Origin: Diplodia intermedia
Taxonomy: Eukaryota; Ascomycota; Dothideomycetes; Botryosphaeriales; Botryosphaeriaceae
Direction: 5' to 3'
NCBI GenBank assembly: GCA_021495925.1
Contig: JAKEKT010000116.1
Location: 1-64,000 of the forward strand
DNA: 64,000 nt
Part shown: positions 24,683 through 34,784 of the stretch, one piece after another
How the letters are laid out: the number at the start of each line of letters is the position of its first letter
Position numbering within the stretch: position 1 is the stretch's first letter
The notes under the pieces: generated by a model
What the model saw: the letters and a program-made list of their open reading frames with translations, nothing else
What the model was told of the DNA's origin: nothing
Database searches by the model: none
Translations under genes and position numbers: made by a program

Positions 24683-25407
24683 GTTTGCTGAAAATGTGGA
24701 TTTCTGGTGCGGAGGCTCGAGGATCGCCGGCGGACTGGGTTATGACTCGAGCAGGGCGCGGGGTTTTCAACGCAGTGGTGGTGCTTTGTAGACGGAGGCG
24801 TCGGTTCAAACAGGGGTCCTGGGTGGAAGTGTGTGCGGAGACAGCGGTGCGTTGACGCGGTGTGTTGGTCAACTGCGGAGCAAATCAGGCGGGCGGTATT
24901 TGCGGGAGACTGGAGGGGTCGTGTGGTGCTTCGGGCAGCGAGCGAAACAGCGCTCATTCTTTTGTCAACCGCCCCTCCGCCCCTCCGGCCCGCACAGGCT
25001 TAGCGCCAGGGCCCGAAATCCCTTCAAAAGCTTTCGCGCCGCGGCCACGGTTTGTTTCCTCTCTAACATAAAACTACAACCCTTCATATTCACTCCGAAA
25101 TCCTTTACTCCGTGGGTAGTTGGAGGGGAAAATGGAGGGGAGAGCGACGTCTCGTCAGCTTACCCCTAGGCTCTCTTGATTATCTGTGAGAGCTAAGGAA
25201 ATACATTTGACGATACATCTCCACGCCTCTGCCAACCATTGGAGAGCTGCGCGCGGATTCGGGGATTAAATGCTGCTTCCACCGACCTTGGCGCGCCTCT
25301 TACACCTTTGGGCGACCAATGTAGGCGTAATGGCACGCAGAGGGGTGCTAATATCACCCAACGCGGGTGGATAGGACCGCAGGCCGTACTCCCAGGTCTG
25401 TTGTCAC
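24683..25407. other. Intergenic region upstream of PP28
   Basis: About 725 bases between the start of the PP28 gene and the stop of the dehalogenase gene, both on the minus strand. It should include the PP28 promoter and the 3' flank of the dehalogenase gene. No gene or structured element is evident. Confidence 0.55.
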
Positions 25408-26194
25408 CTAGGCCTCCGCGTGTTTCTCGAGGGTTGCCGGGAGGTCTTCTAAGCTTTTCAGCACAACCGTTGGCTCTCCCTGCTGTCCAACAACCAAGGC
25501 ATCCTGCCATCCTGCACCAGCGCGATCCACCCACGCTGCCTTCATCCCCACCGCCCTAGCTCCGACAATGTCGAACGGGTTTCCGCTTACCAGCCACAAA
25601 TCGCCCATCTCGGTCGGCTTTTTACCCACCCTCTCAGCAAGATGCTTGTAGACCTCCGGCGCGGGCTTGTACTTCTTGACCGGCTCCACTACCACGATAT
25701 CCGAGAATACGGAAGCGTGGGAAGCAAGGTCGGGAGAATGGTTGACACTATTGGAGACCATGCTTTGGGTTCCGTTGGAGAACACAACGGCTGTGATCGA
25801 GGCTTTGGACTTGAGAGACGTGAGGCATGGGGTGACATCCGGGAAAATGGAAAGCGAGTCGTAGGCTTTCATCAGGGCGTCAACGTCGCTCTGAGCTAGC
25901 GAGACGTTCGCCTCTCTGAGGGCATGCTTCAAGGAGCGCTGCGTGATGGCTGAGAAGGGTTCATATTGGCCTGGCATGGTATGTATGTCAGCTGAAGGAC
26001 GTGGTGCCAGCTGCATTTTCTTGCGCACTCATGCTGTTGAGCCTCCAAGTATACTCCAGTTGGTATTTTCGCCATGTTGCAGCTACAGTCTGCGCCTTGT
26101 CATGCCCGAAATACTCCGCAAGCTGCTTGGCGATGGACTCGGTCGACAAGAGGGTGCCGTACGCATCGAACGCAACAATTACTTTGCCAGTCAT
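25408..26194 (-). CDS. HAD-superfamily type II (S)-2-haloacid dehalogenase-like hydrolase
   Basis: Two exons (26029-26194 and 25408-25970, intron of 58 nt) encode about 242 residues, the usual size for L-2-haloacid dehalogenases. All four HAD motifs are visible: motif I VAFDAYGTLL with nucleophile Asp10, motif II VFSNGT, motif III lysine in KKYKPAPE, and motif IV SGNPFDIVGA. A helical cap lies between motifs I and II. The chemistry expected is attack of Asp on the C2-halogen bond to give the 2-hydroxyacid, but in fungi many such genes have unknown natural substrates. Joining exon 1 (RLNSM) to exon 2 (QYEPFS) with GTGCGC/CCAG ends restores frame. The start faces the HNH gene, with 272 bp between, a likely shared promoter. 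Confidence 0.88.
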
Positions 26195-26466
26195 GGCGGA
26201 ACAGATGTTGAGACAAACGGCGTTTCGTAAAAGCGTCTTGATCAGTTTGTGTTGTTACAATGCTCCGGTCTATGATTTCAAAGGACAATTGTTGATCAGA
26301 AGGGTGCGGGGATAAGGTAAATGTAGACGCGGCTATGACGCAGCTCGCTGGCCCATTCCCGAGCCACTTCAATCCACCATGGAGCCTTACCCGGTGGGCG
26401 CCACGAACCTGCTGAGGATCATGGCTACAACAGCAGCCTTCAACTCACTCTGCAGTAGAACTGAGC

Positions 26467-27324
26467 ATGATGCTTGCCAGCATGATCCCCGCTGACGAGG
26501 AATCCAACTTCTCCATCTTCCGCGATTGCCTCTCCGAGCCCGTCATCCGCAAGCTTGCTATCAAGCCACCCAAAGTGTCGAAGCGACGCGCAGCCAAGGG
26601 CCGCAAGAGTGCGATTAAGCCCGTTTATCCAAAAGACGACCAGGACGATGTGCGCCAGAGCAACGACGCCGAGGAGCTCGGGGAATTCGTAGAAGTGACC
26701 ATTCTCACCACCTCCGTGTCCAATTCACCTAGCTAACATCCCCGGCGCCGCTATCAGTATCTCGCCCTCGAAATCTTCCCCTCCCTCCCCACCGATCTCC
26801 GCACGCTCTCCTACTCGGCCGCGCAGGCCGACCCTGCCCTCTCCGACAAGTACGCCGACCCGCTCTCGCCCACCCTCCTCGACGCCATCGCCGGCCCTCT
26901 CCCCACGTCCGTCGCCGACTCGCTCGCCACCTACAACCTGCTGCCCGATGCGCCCACGTCGCTGCCCTCCTTCCTCGGCCCCGTCATCGCGGCCTACGCG
27001 GCAACGGTGGCCGCGGCGCCGCCGGTGTGGACGCAGACGCGGGCGTCCGCGTGCGAGCTGTGCGATCGCGACTGGGTGCCGCTGACGTACCACCACCTGA
27101 TCCCGCGCTCGGTGCACGCCAAGGCGGTCCGGCGCGGGTGGGCGGAGGAGTGGGAGCTGAACAAGGTGGCGTGGTTGTGCCGCGCGTGCCACTCGTTCGT
27201 GCACTCGGTCGCGGGCAACGAGGAGCTGGCGCGCGAGTGGGCGAGCGTCGAGCGGCTGGCGGAGCGCGAGGACGTGCAGAGGTGGGCCCGGTGGGTGAGC
27301 AGGGTGAGGTGGAAGAGCAGGTGA
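26467..27324 (+). CDS. HNH-endonuclease-fold protein
   Basis: Two exons (26467-26694, 26758-27324) give about 264 residues. The N-terminal half is Pro/Ala-rich and has no motif I know. The C-terminal third carries a compact HNH/zinc finger: CELC at residues 175-178, HHLIPRS from residue 188, then WLCRACHSFVH. This Cx2C-HH-Cx2CHx3H pattern is like the stand-alone bacterial YisB-type HNH nucleases, where the His pair and the last His bind the catalytic metal and the Cys pairs hold zinc. Conserved fungal proteins with this ending exist, but I know of no defined cellular substrate. The start could be 26467 or the next ATG at 26470. The gene is divergent from the dehalogenase gene. Confidence 0.75.
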
Positions 27325-28326
27325 AAGTGAGGGCATGGAGAGAGCGGGAAGTGGAAGATAGGCTTGAGCGATTGCGCCTGCCTCTGTTTGCGGTCTGGGC
27401 CGGAATGTGCTCTTTGTTGGGGGGCAGGGGTGGGTTGTTTATCTCCCCTGGCCTATATGCTGACCCGATATCGTCTTCTACTATGGCTGGTGTTGAGGGT
27501 TGCCGGGGGCCAAGAACGGCAGCTATCCTCCTTCCAGCTGGACCCCCGCATTCACGCAATCGGAGGCCTTCGACGAGTCAAACTCGGGCACGAGACCTCG
27601 GGAACTGTCGCCGCTTGATCTTCCGGAATTTCGGGAAAGGCGTCGGATGTTATTGATGGCCGGCCAGCGGAAAAGGAAGCCGACGCAAATTGCCATCCAA
27701 GCGCCAAATTCGCAACTGATAGGTCTGGTCTTGCGGGGTCCATTTACGCAACAGACGCCACCGCGGCAACAACGAGACTCCCAGTGGTGGCTTTCCGAGC
27801 GCAAGCGGTGGGCCAGCGACCGGGACGACGGTGAATTCCGCCGAAGAAACGGTCATGAAGAGCTATAGCATTGGGCTTCTCGCTCACTATTGCTTGTTTC
27901 GCCCTCGACTGCAAGGGCTTGCACGGCGATATTCTCCGAAAGCGTGGGCGTTTCATTCCTGACTCGCCGTGGGGTCCCAATCAGGCAGTTTGGAAGCTTC
28001 AATATTGGAGTAGCAAAGAGCGACGACTGGAAGGAAAATCTTCGGTGAGAATGGTACCTCGGAGCAAAGGCGTAGGGCAACGCACCCCAGGTTCTTGATA
28101 AGCTTATGTCTGACCGATTGGTGGGATCTTGGCGCATCGTGGTCTGGAAGCAAGAGTATCCCCGCATTTATCCAATAAGCTGGCCAAGCCGCTGATTGGT
28201 CCAGCGCGCGACGACTGCTCTGGCTATGTACTATACGCCGGGTTTCGGGAAGACGTCCGGACTTCAGTGGACCGCTCTATACGTGAGGGTATGGGCGGTA
28301 TCTGCTGTCACATCACTCACGCTGAG
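27325..28326. other. Intergenic region between the HNH gene and the pectin lyase gene
   Basis: About 1 kb with small frames only. A 122-codon plus-strand frame at 27500-27868 has no recognisable content and overlaps minus-strand frames of similar length. The right-hand end should hold the pectin lyase promoter. Confidence 0.55.
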
Positions 28327-28334
28327 TATAAATA
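28327..28334 (+). promoter_or_regulatory. TATA box of the pectin lyase gene
   Basis: TATAAATA, 56 bases before the ATG at 28390. A clear TATA box this close to the start fits a strongly inducible, secreted plant-cell-wall enzyme gene. Confidence 0.6.
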
Positions 28335-28389
28335 CATGTCGATACTTTCCTGAAATTGCGAGTATCATCATACCAGATTCTCGCCGAAG

Positions 28390-29757
28390 ATGCGTCCTTC
28401 AGTGTCTATTGCAATCTCTCTTTTGGTGTTTGCTCTGAGAGCATGTGCTGTTGGTGTGGTTGGCAGCCCAGAGGGCTTCGGTTCGGGCACCACGGGTGGA
28501 GGTAGTGCTACGCCGGCATATCCTTCGAGTACCACGGAGCTGCAGTCATGGTTGGAGGACGATGTGGCCAGAGTCATTGTGCTCAACAAGGAGTACGCAA
28601 CGAGCAAAGCGCAAAGTAACCAGATTCTAGCTAATCCTAGCCAGGTACAACTTCATAGGCACCGAGGGGACCACCACGGCAACGGGCTGCAGGCCCACCT
28701 CGAACACCTGCCCTGGAGCTGGCGGTCAGGATGCCATCAATGCTAATGATTGGTCCGCCCCCCTAGATTCCCTTACGTTCAGCATTCTGGACTAACGCCG
28801 TGTAGGTGCGGGTCTGCTCCTGCAGTCACTGTGACTTACGACAACGCCGGAGTCACGGCCATCAACCTTGGCTCGAACAAGTCTCTCATCGGCGTCGGAT
28901 CCGCAGGAGTCATCCGTGGCAAAGGTCTGCGCATTGCCAACGGAGCCAAGAACATCATCATCCAGAACATCCACATCACGGAACTCAACCCCCAGTACAT
29001 CTGGGGTGGAGACGCAATTACGCTTGACGGTTCTGATCTTGTTTGGGTCGATCACTGCAAGGCAAGCAAATATTGGAGCCCTGTTAGGAGAAGCATGTGC
29101 TGACAGTGGGATGTACAGATCTCTCTCGTTGGTCGCCAGATGTTCGTGGCCGGCTACGAGGCATCCAACAGGGTCTCACTAACTAACAATGAGTTCGATG
29201 GCGCGACATCTTGGAGCGCAACGTGTGACGGGCACCACTACTGGACCATCTTGCTTCTCGGATCCAGTGATCTAATCACCATGAAAGGCAACTACATCCA
29301 CCATACATCCGGTAGAGGTCCCAAGGTCGGAGGCAACACGCTCCTGCATGCCGTGAGTCTCCCCCTTCCACTTCCCCGAATCCCGAGCTCTCGGATTCCC
29401 TCAGACTAACGTGGCCGTACGCAGGTCAACAACGAATTTTACGCCATTTCCGGACACGCGTTCGACATGGGCGAGTCGGGCGCCATGGCCGTGGCCGAGG
29501 GCAACGTGTTCCAAAACGTCGTCACGCCGCTGCTGTCGCCCATCGAGGGCCGCATCTTCACGGCGCCAAGCACCTCGGCCAACACGGCGTGCGCGACCTA
29601 CCTCGGCCGCAACTGCGTCATCAACGCCTTCGGCAGCAGCGGCACCTTCACCGGCACCACCGACACGAGCTTCTTCTCCAACTTCAACGGGAAGACCATC
29701 GCCAGCGCCAGCACGGCCGCGTACACCGATGGGACGGCTGGTATCGGGAAGATCTGA
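28390..29757 (+). CDS. Secreted pectin lyase (polysaccharide lyase family 1)
   Basis: Five exons (28390-28592, 28645-28752, 28806-29061, 29119-29352, 29425-29757) give about 377 residues. A signal peptide (MRPSVSIAISLLVFALRACA) precedes VGSPEGFGSGTTGGG, the typical mature start. The parallel beta-helix core has NIIIQNIHIT, WGGDAITLDGSDLVWVDHCK, DGHHYWTILLLGSSDLITMK and HTSGRGPKVGGNTLLHAVNN, closely following Aspergillus pectin lyases (EC 4.2.2.10), which split methyl-esterified pectin by beta-elimination outside the cell. The Arg of GRGPKV is the expected catalytic-side basic residue. Intron 3 (29062-29118) begins GCAAGC, not GT, after AAG, a GC-AG intron; intron 2 has a weak donor (GTCCGC). 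A TATA box lies 56 bp upstream. The enzyme implies use of plant material. Confidence 0.92.
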
Positions 29758-29930
29758 GTATGGTGATAGGAGAGGTGAACTGAGATGGGTAGGATTGGTG
29801 ACGAGAAGATGTGCCTCTTCTTCCCCCTCGAGCTACTACTCCCATCTTTCGACGTAAATATCACAACCACTTGCGAAGTATGAAATATATGTTTGTAAAT
29901 GTATATCCTCCAGCGTCTCTGCTTGTTCGT

Positions 29931-31459
29931 CTACATGTACATTCGTCCCGGTCTCGGCATCCCGACGTCCTCGGTCGTGAAGCAACAGTGACCCACGGGC
30001 TCCTCCACCGTCGCCGCCAACTCCCCCCATCGCACCAAGCTCTCGGCCGCGTCGACGTCTGCATCTGGCCGATACAGATCACCTTCTGATTCGAAGCGGT
30101 GGGGTTGCCGCACCCATGGGTCTTTGAAGCGGTGGCCTCGGCTTGGCTCGAAGTCGATGCCCCCAGCGAGGCCGAGCCCTCTGGTGGCGGGCTCCGGCGT
30201 TTCCAAAAACGAAGCCACGGCATCGCCGAGAGTGACAATAGTCGGCTCGTCGAATTTCAGGAACATGGTTATCAGGATCGCCATCTTCATGGCGTTGGCG
30301 AGGATGGCGAAACCGAGAAGGAGCATGTTGACGTTGAGTTGGCATTCGTTCGGGTTCTGCTCCACCATCCAGCATCCGGTGATTGTTGTAGTCCCTGACT
30401 TCCCAATAGCTCCCAGGCTGCGAGGCATCCGCGCGCGCCTTCTCCACGTCCCAAAATCCAACGTCATCGCGGCAAATCCAGGAATTTGGGGAGGAGATGG
30501 ATGACGACCAGTCATATTTATCCGAGACTTTGAAAAGATCCTCGAGGGAGTTTTCCTCGAGCTCAGAAAGTGAACTGTCAACGTTGGAAAAATCGTTGGC
30601 ATTGCTACTGGCAATCAGAACAACGCTGCCCAGCATGCGCTCGAAAACCTTGCCGTAGGAATCAATGTAGTCTGGACTGCTGGCAGACACCAGGTTGCTA
30701 CTGTCGGATGTTGTGCTTGCGCTCTGGACGCGTCGAAGGAAAGGTGTCAATTCGTCTGATCCCGAGTCGTCCACTAAGAAATGATCTTTGACGCTGGAAG
30801 AACTCACTTGACACTATCAAAACGAAGTATTCGTTTGTTGCGAGACTGATATAACGCCGCGTTATATCTGTTTCCGTGCGCTGATGAGAATCGGGATTTT
30901 GATTGCCTGCAGTCTACTGAGGAAGACGATGAAGGCTTCCGGGGCCTGTGAGGAGAAAGGGATGGCCTCATATGAGATGGAGTGGAACAGAAGTCAAGCC
31001 GAGCATAATCTACAAGGTGACACGCCGCCTGTCGATGTTAAATATGTTTTCAATGCTTTGGACGCCGATATCCATCCATTTCTTCCGAGCAGGGGCTGCG
31101 CTGACTTTTTCTCCGGTCGGGGCGACGAGGACCTGCATAGGGAAATTACTCGCACTCAACATGAGGGTGCTGAGCAAGTTGATGACTCCATGGCCGACAA
31201 GTGCTATCTGCCTGGAGCTATTGCGATTCCCTTGGTAGATGGAAGCACTTTCTGTGCTTAATCGCCAGCCCGTTATGGAAACAGTAAGGAGGCAAGTCAG
31301 ATTTACGAGAAGCGACAGCTCCAGGAGGATTATGTTGAGCCGCATTGCGTGTCTCCAGCCACTGAGCCTCTTCTGAAAGCAGCGCGGAAGCTTCGAGGCC
31401 AGCTTGGATAAGCATGTTCTCACCCGGCCTTGAGCTGATCTGCTGGCAATAGTTTGCAT
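29931..31459 (-). pseudogene. Degraded DUF6536-type fungal multi-pass membrane protein gene
   Basis: Pieces of a protein I recognise as the fungal DUF6536 family appear in order on the minus strand. A GWRHAMRLNIILLELSLLVN start is followed by INLLSTLMLSASNFPMQVLV and KKWMDIGVQSIENI (31010-31459). IMLGLTSVPLHLI follows, with an in-frame TAG (31010-31012) where a Trp is expected and a TGA (30968-30970) just after. Then come ATNEYFVLIVSSEFF (about 30797-30850), SPDYIDSYGKVFER, and in another frame VEQNPNECQLNV and VTLGDAVASFLETPEP. The usual long C-terminal membrane half is missing; the last frame stops at 29931, beside the pectin lyase 3' end. The two stops, frame changes without good splice sites and truncation together say pseudogene. 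A few breaks could be unrecognised introns. Cellular role of the family: unknown to me. Confidence 0.6.
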
Positions 31460-32659
31460 GAACTCATAGCCTATCGAAGAGAGAATATTGCAGCGTAATC
31501 AATGGAATGTAAACCCCGCACCTGTTTCGCTCTTCGACATTGGGCAACTTCACATCTTCAGCGTCTTCTTCGAGGCCAGGGGTGCACTTCCTAAAGAAGC
31601 AGAGATTAGATACTTAGATTCGAATAGGAACGGGCGAAAGGGTTTTGTGATTACGTGCTCATAAGAAGGTCAAGCTCACGGTGGTCCGGTACAGCGGGCG
31701 CCCTGCGTTCCTTGAGATACCTTGACTTGGACATTCTCAACAAAATGTCCTTCAGATGCTCGCAGGAACAAGGTATCGGACCGAGTGCGCTGAGAAACCA
31801 ATCCTCCAAAAAGCGAGAGAAAACGAAACCAAATGTTTTCGTAGCTAGTGTGTTTATTTCTATACTTTATAGGAGGATGGTTGGAGTGCTGCAAGTCATT
31901 AGTCTCTGCGCCGGCCGACCGATGCTAAGTACAGCCCGGCCTATTACGTTTCATGTGTTAAACCCAAATAGGAAATCCGTATGTTCATGGTCATGCGGCC
32001 GTCCCATTCTGCTCAAAGGGACCCGCAAAGCTATGGAACGACATCGGAGACATGCTTATACCGGTAGCCGGTAGCGTTCGGATTCTCATCTCTTACCCTC
32101 TTTGCCCCCCACTTCAAGCACAATTCCATAGCCCGTCCCTGAGCAGTACACCTCAATCCGTAGGAATCTTTGAGTAGCTGTGCCAGGTTGGAGCGCGGCT
32201 AAAGAGATTAACGAGCTGAGCTTATGACTGAGCATTCAAAAGAGACTCCCAAATGAACCTAAATGCCAAGCACATGCTTTCTTTGGATTCCTCCACGTCC
32301 TTTGTGATGAAGGGGCGTCTTCAACACCCACGTCTTTCAATGCCATCCGAGCTTCCTCTCCGATGAGGCAGAATCAAAGAAAACAAATGCTGCCCAGGAT
32401 CGATCTGGCCTTGTTCATCTCCCAAGGTTCTTTGTCGCGCCGTCCACAGATGGCTTATCGGTCAAGCCAGACCGGACCACAGGACAAGAGCTTCGTCTGG
32501 GCGTCAGCCACGAGACGGGACAGCCAGAGGCATTCGTCTTTGAGACAGATGTGTATATGACACACGAACTTGCTCCCAACGGATGACTTCACCAAGTCTC
32601 ATTCACTTACTAGTCCAACCACATACACTCCCTTCCAAACAAACAAACAAACAAACAAA
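31460..32659. other. Intergenic region before the small secreted protein gene
   Basis: About 1.2 kb. The left part may hold further remains of the 5' end of the DUF6536 gene. A 139-codon plus-strand frame at 31655-32074 shows no recognisable product. Just before 32660 lies an (AAAC)n tract (32636-32659) forming the 5' leader of the next gene. Confidence 0.5.
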
Positions 32660-33145
32660 ATGCAACTCATCACCCTCATTTCCGCCACAGTCGTCGCCTG
32701 CTCTGGCTTCGCTGCCGCGGCCCCCAACGCCATTCCCACGACCGACCTCGCGTTTCCCACCGCAGTCGCCGAGCTCGACGACTACAAGGGCATCGCGACC
32801 CAGGCTGGGCAAACCAACGGCGACCTCGACGAGGAGTTCCACGAGCCGACCATTGAGAAGCGCGCCGATTGGGCTCGCTTCGTCCGGTTCTGCGAGCATG
32901 CTTACGGCAACGGGGCCTGCAACAGCAAGGACTTCAGGCCCAACACCGGCTGCTACAACGTCTATGGCTTCCTCAACAATAAGGTCAGCTCCATCTACTT
33001 GGCGCCTAATACCGTGTGCACCGTCTACGCGGACGGCAACTGCGCTGGCAACTGGTTGAAGGTGTTCGATCCTGGTTACAAGAACTTCAAGGGCCAGAGC
33101 TCAATGAACGACAGGATCAGCTCCATGAGGTGTTCGGCCAGGTAG
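32660..33145 (+). CDS. Small secreted cysteine-rich protein, beta-gamma-crystallin-like
   Basis: An intronless gene for 161 residues. A signal peptide (MQLITLISATVVACSGFAAA) leads to an acidic pro-segment ending in the dibasic Kex2-type site EKR at 66-68. Processing would release a 93-residue mature protein starting ADWARFVRF. The mature part has six cysteines (78, 87, 98, 120, 128, 158) and two turns of the pattern seen in beta-gamma-crystallin-fold and killer-toxin-like small proteins: FLNNKVSSIYL near residue 104 and MNDRISSMRC at the end, with VCTVYADGNCAG between. I infer an extracellular, disulphide-bonded beta-sandwich. Candidate roles are effector or antimicrobial protein, but none is shown. 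The start at 32660 is chosen over an upstream in-frame codon because the signal peptide begins there, right after an A-rich leader. Confidence 0.8.
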   Translation: MQLITLISATVVACSGFAAAAPNAIPTTDLAFPTAVAELDDYKGIATQAGQTNGDLDEEFHEPTIEKRADWARFVRFCEHAYGNGACNSKDFRPNTGCYNVYGFLNNKVSSIYLAPNTVCTVYADGNCAGNWLKVFDPGYKNFKGQSSMNDRISSMRCSAR

Positions 33146-33392
33146 AAGCTTGGAGTCTGAGGCGATGGCGCGTAATGAGAATAGAGGAGTCTGGTGCCTT
33201 TCAGTGTATTCGATTCGTACATAATGTTAAATCTTATGGAGCTGCTGCACAAAAGCAAGTATGCTTGGTTGTCATCAGGATATAATGCCGGCCGTGAAGT
33301 CACCCCGTAAGCTGTCGTGAGACTGAGCTGACGACTGTTGAGTCCGGAGAAGAAAGTCCGCAGTGGGAAGGATCCGCATGACCACGATGCGT

Positions 33393-33792
33393 TCAAAAGT
33401 TCTCCATCTTGTAGACCTCATAGGGAACCTCCTCGTAAGGATGAGCCCTGCACCTGGCGTTAGCTCGGATATCACACCACATTCAATAGTGGACGAGGAG
33501 CGGCTAACTTCTTCAGCGCGTCCACCGCCTTTCTCGCAACATCGTCGCCAACGCAGAGCGTCTCGAACTTGACCTCGTCGACTTCCTCAATATCGCCGGG
33601 CCTGCCAATATGCGGGTTGGCGCTGGCGCCAGGCCTGAACTGGCCCTTGCCCGAGGTGGTGAAGCCGCACTCGGTGTAGTCGCCCGGGCCAGGATAGCGG
33701 CCGGCTCCGGTGGCGAAGATCGCGGACTTGATGGCGGGCAGTGCGGCGGGCGGGGTGAAGAAAACAAGCTTGAAGCGCGTAGGCAGCGACAT
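33393..33792 (-). CDS. Single-domain Nif3/YqfO C-terminal (PII-like) protein
   Basis: Two exons (33509-33792, 33393-33447; intron 61 nt with a GCTAAC branch site) encode about 112 residues. The start MSLPTRFKLVFFTPPAALPA is followed by AGAGRYPGPGDYTECGFTT and GQFRPG; exon 2 supplies AHPYEEVPYEVYKMENF. This corresponds to the dimeric ferredoxin-like insert domain found inside bacterial Nif3/YqfO (DUF34) proteins (GxxYxxCxF, HPYEE motif), here as a free-standing protein, a form common in fungi and bacteria. Its biochemical function is unknown; the fold resembles PII/CutA. The donor overlaps the codon for Lys, so without splicing the frame runs on to a false C-terminus (LAAPRPLLNVV). Its stop faces that of the secreted protein gene, 247 bp away. 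Confidence 0.82.
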
Positions 33793-34385
33793 GGCTGTTC
33801 TTTGCGAAACGACGGGACGGCGGAGCTAGTCTGGATGTGAGATGGAAGGTCGGATCAGCGGGCTGGCGGAGGAAGTGCATGCTAATCGGGGAGCGGGGTC
33901 AAGAGAGGCCAATGCTGCGAATTGCGGGCCTCCCCGATGTGCAGAATCGAGATCCCGATCGCTTTTCGTTCATCGCGTTCTGCTGCGTTTAGCCTGTGGC
34001 ACCGGCAATGGGATGATTGGCACCCGCGCGGAGCCGGTCACTCTGCGTACTGGACGGGTACCTTCGTCACTGCAATGACGAGATTGGTGATGAAGGTCGC
34101 AATTGCCTCCGCCAGGATTCAGTAGCCAGACGTGTTATCATGGAAGCAGTGCTGGCACCAATAGGCGAGGGGAAAGGGGTTCGATGCGGGGCAAGATGAC
34201 GCTTGAACGATCAAACGCACGAAGCTGATTGACAGAGAAGAGCACTGGGCACGAGCCAGGGGGCCAAAGGACGGCGGGACCGGTCTGGCCGGGTCTTGCC
34301 TCAGCACGTGTGGTGTTGCGTCAAGCCACGGAGCGTTGGGCGAGTCGAGCGAACCGGCTTTGGTGTGGCGGCACTGCGATTGCCA
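33793..34385. other. Promoter-side intergenic region
   Basis: Divergent promoter region between the Nif3-like gene (-) and the Hsp9/12 gene (+). No coding gene supported; only short frames in several phases. Confidence 0.5.
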
Positions 34386-34679
34386 TGACGTCACCTCGAC
34401 GTGCAAAGCCACTGCCCCTCCCCCTCCAATCGCGCTTCTGCACAACCGGACCAAGTGCCCCTCACGTCTATCTGCTTGTACCTGAAAGGGATCCGGGGAA
34501 TTTGTCCCGCTAAAATGACGCGCCAATAACGTAGGTGCCCACCTGACTGCTCTCGCGCTCCTCCTGCTGCTCCGGCTGCCCATGAGGCGCAGCCGCCTTG
34601 TTTGACCACGCAACGCGGCCAAAGGACGCTTTCTACTTGCGGCCATGACGTAGCGTGAGCCAGAGATTCAACATAAAAG
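34386..34679 (+). promoter_or_regulatory. Stress-type promoter elements of the Hsp9/12 gene
   Basis: A full CRE palindrome TGACGTCA lies at 34386-34393. Three STRE cores CCCCT lie at 34415-34419, 34421-34425 and 34458-34462, all 320-400 bp before the ATG. An ATAAAAG TATA-like box is at 34673-34679. In fungi CRE sites bind Atf1-type bZIP factors downstream of the Hog1/Sty1 MAPK pathway and STREs bind Msn2/4-like factors, so stress induction is a fair inference. Confidence 0.55.
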
Positions 34680-34784
34680 AAGCTTCTACCCCGCTTCTGC
34701 TCTCTCCCATCATCAACTCCTCACTGCACTCCTCAAACATCTACATCTACAACCTCAAACCACCAATCACCAACAACCGCAATC

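Noticed and set aside
29598..29870. Minus-strand frame at the 3' end of the pectin lyase gene
   Set aside because: Antisense to exon 5 and the 3'UTR; no motif.
31655..32074. 139-codon plus-strand frame
   Set aside because: No domain, no signal, no splice partner; overlaps a region that may hold remains of the decayed DUF6536 gene on the other strand.
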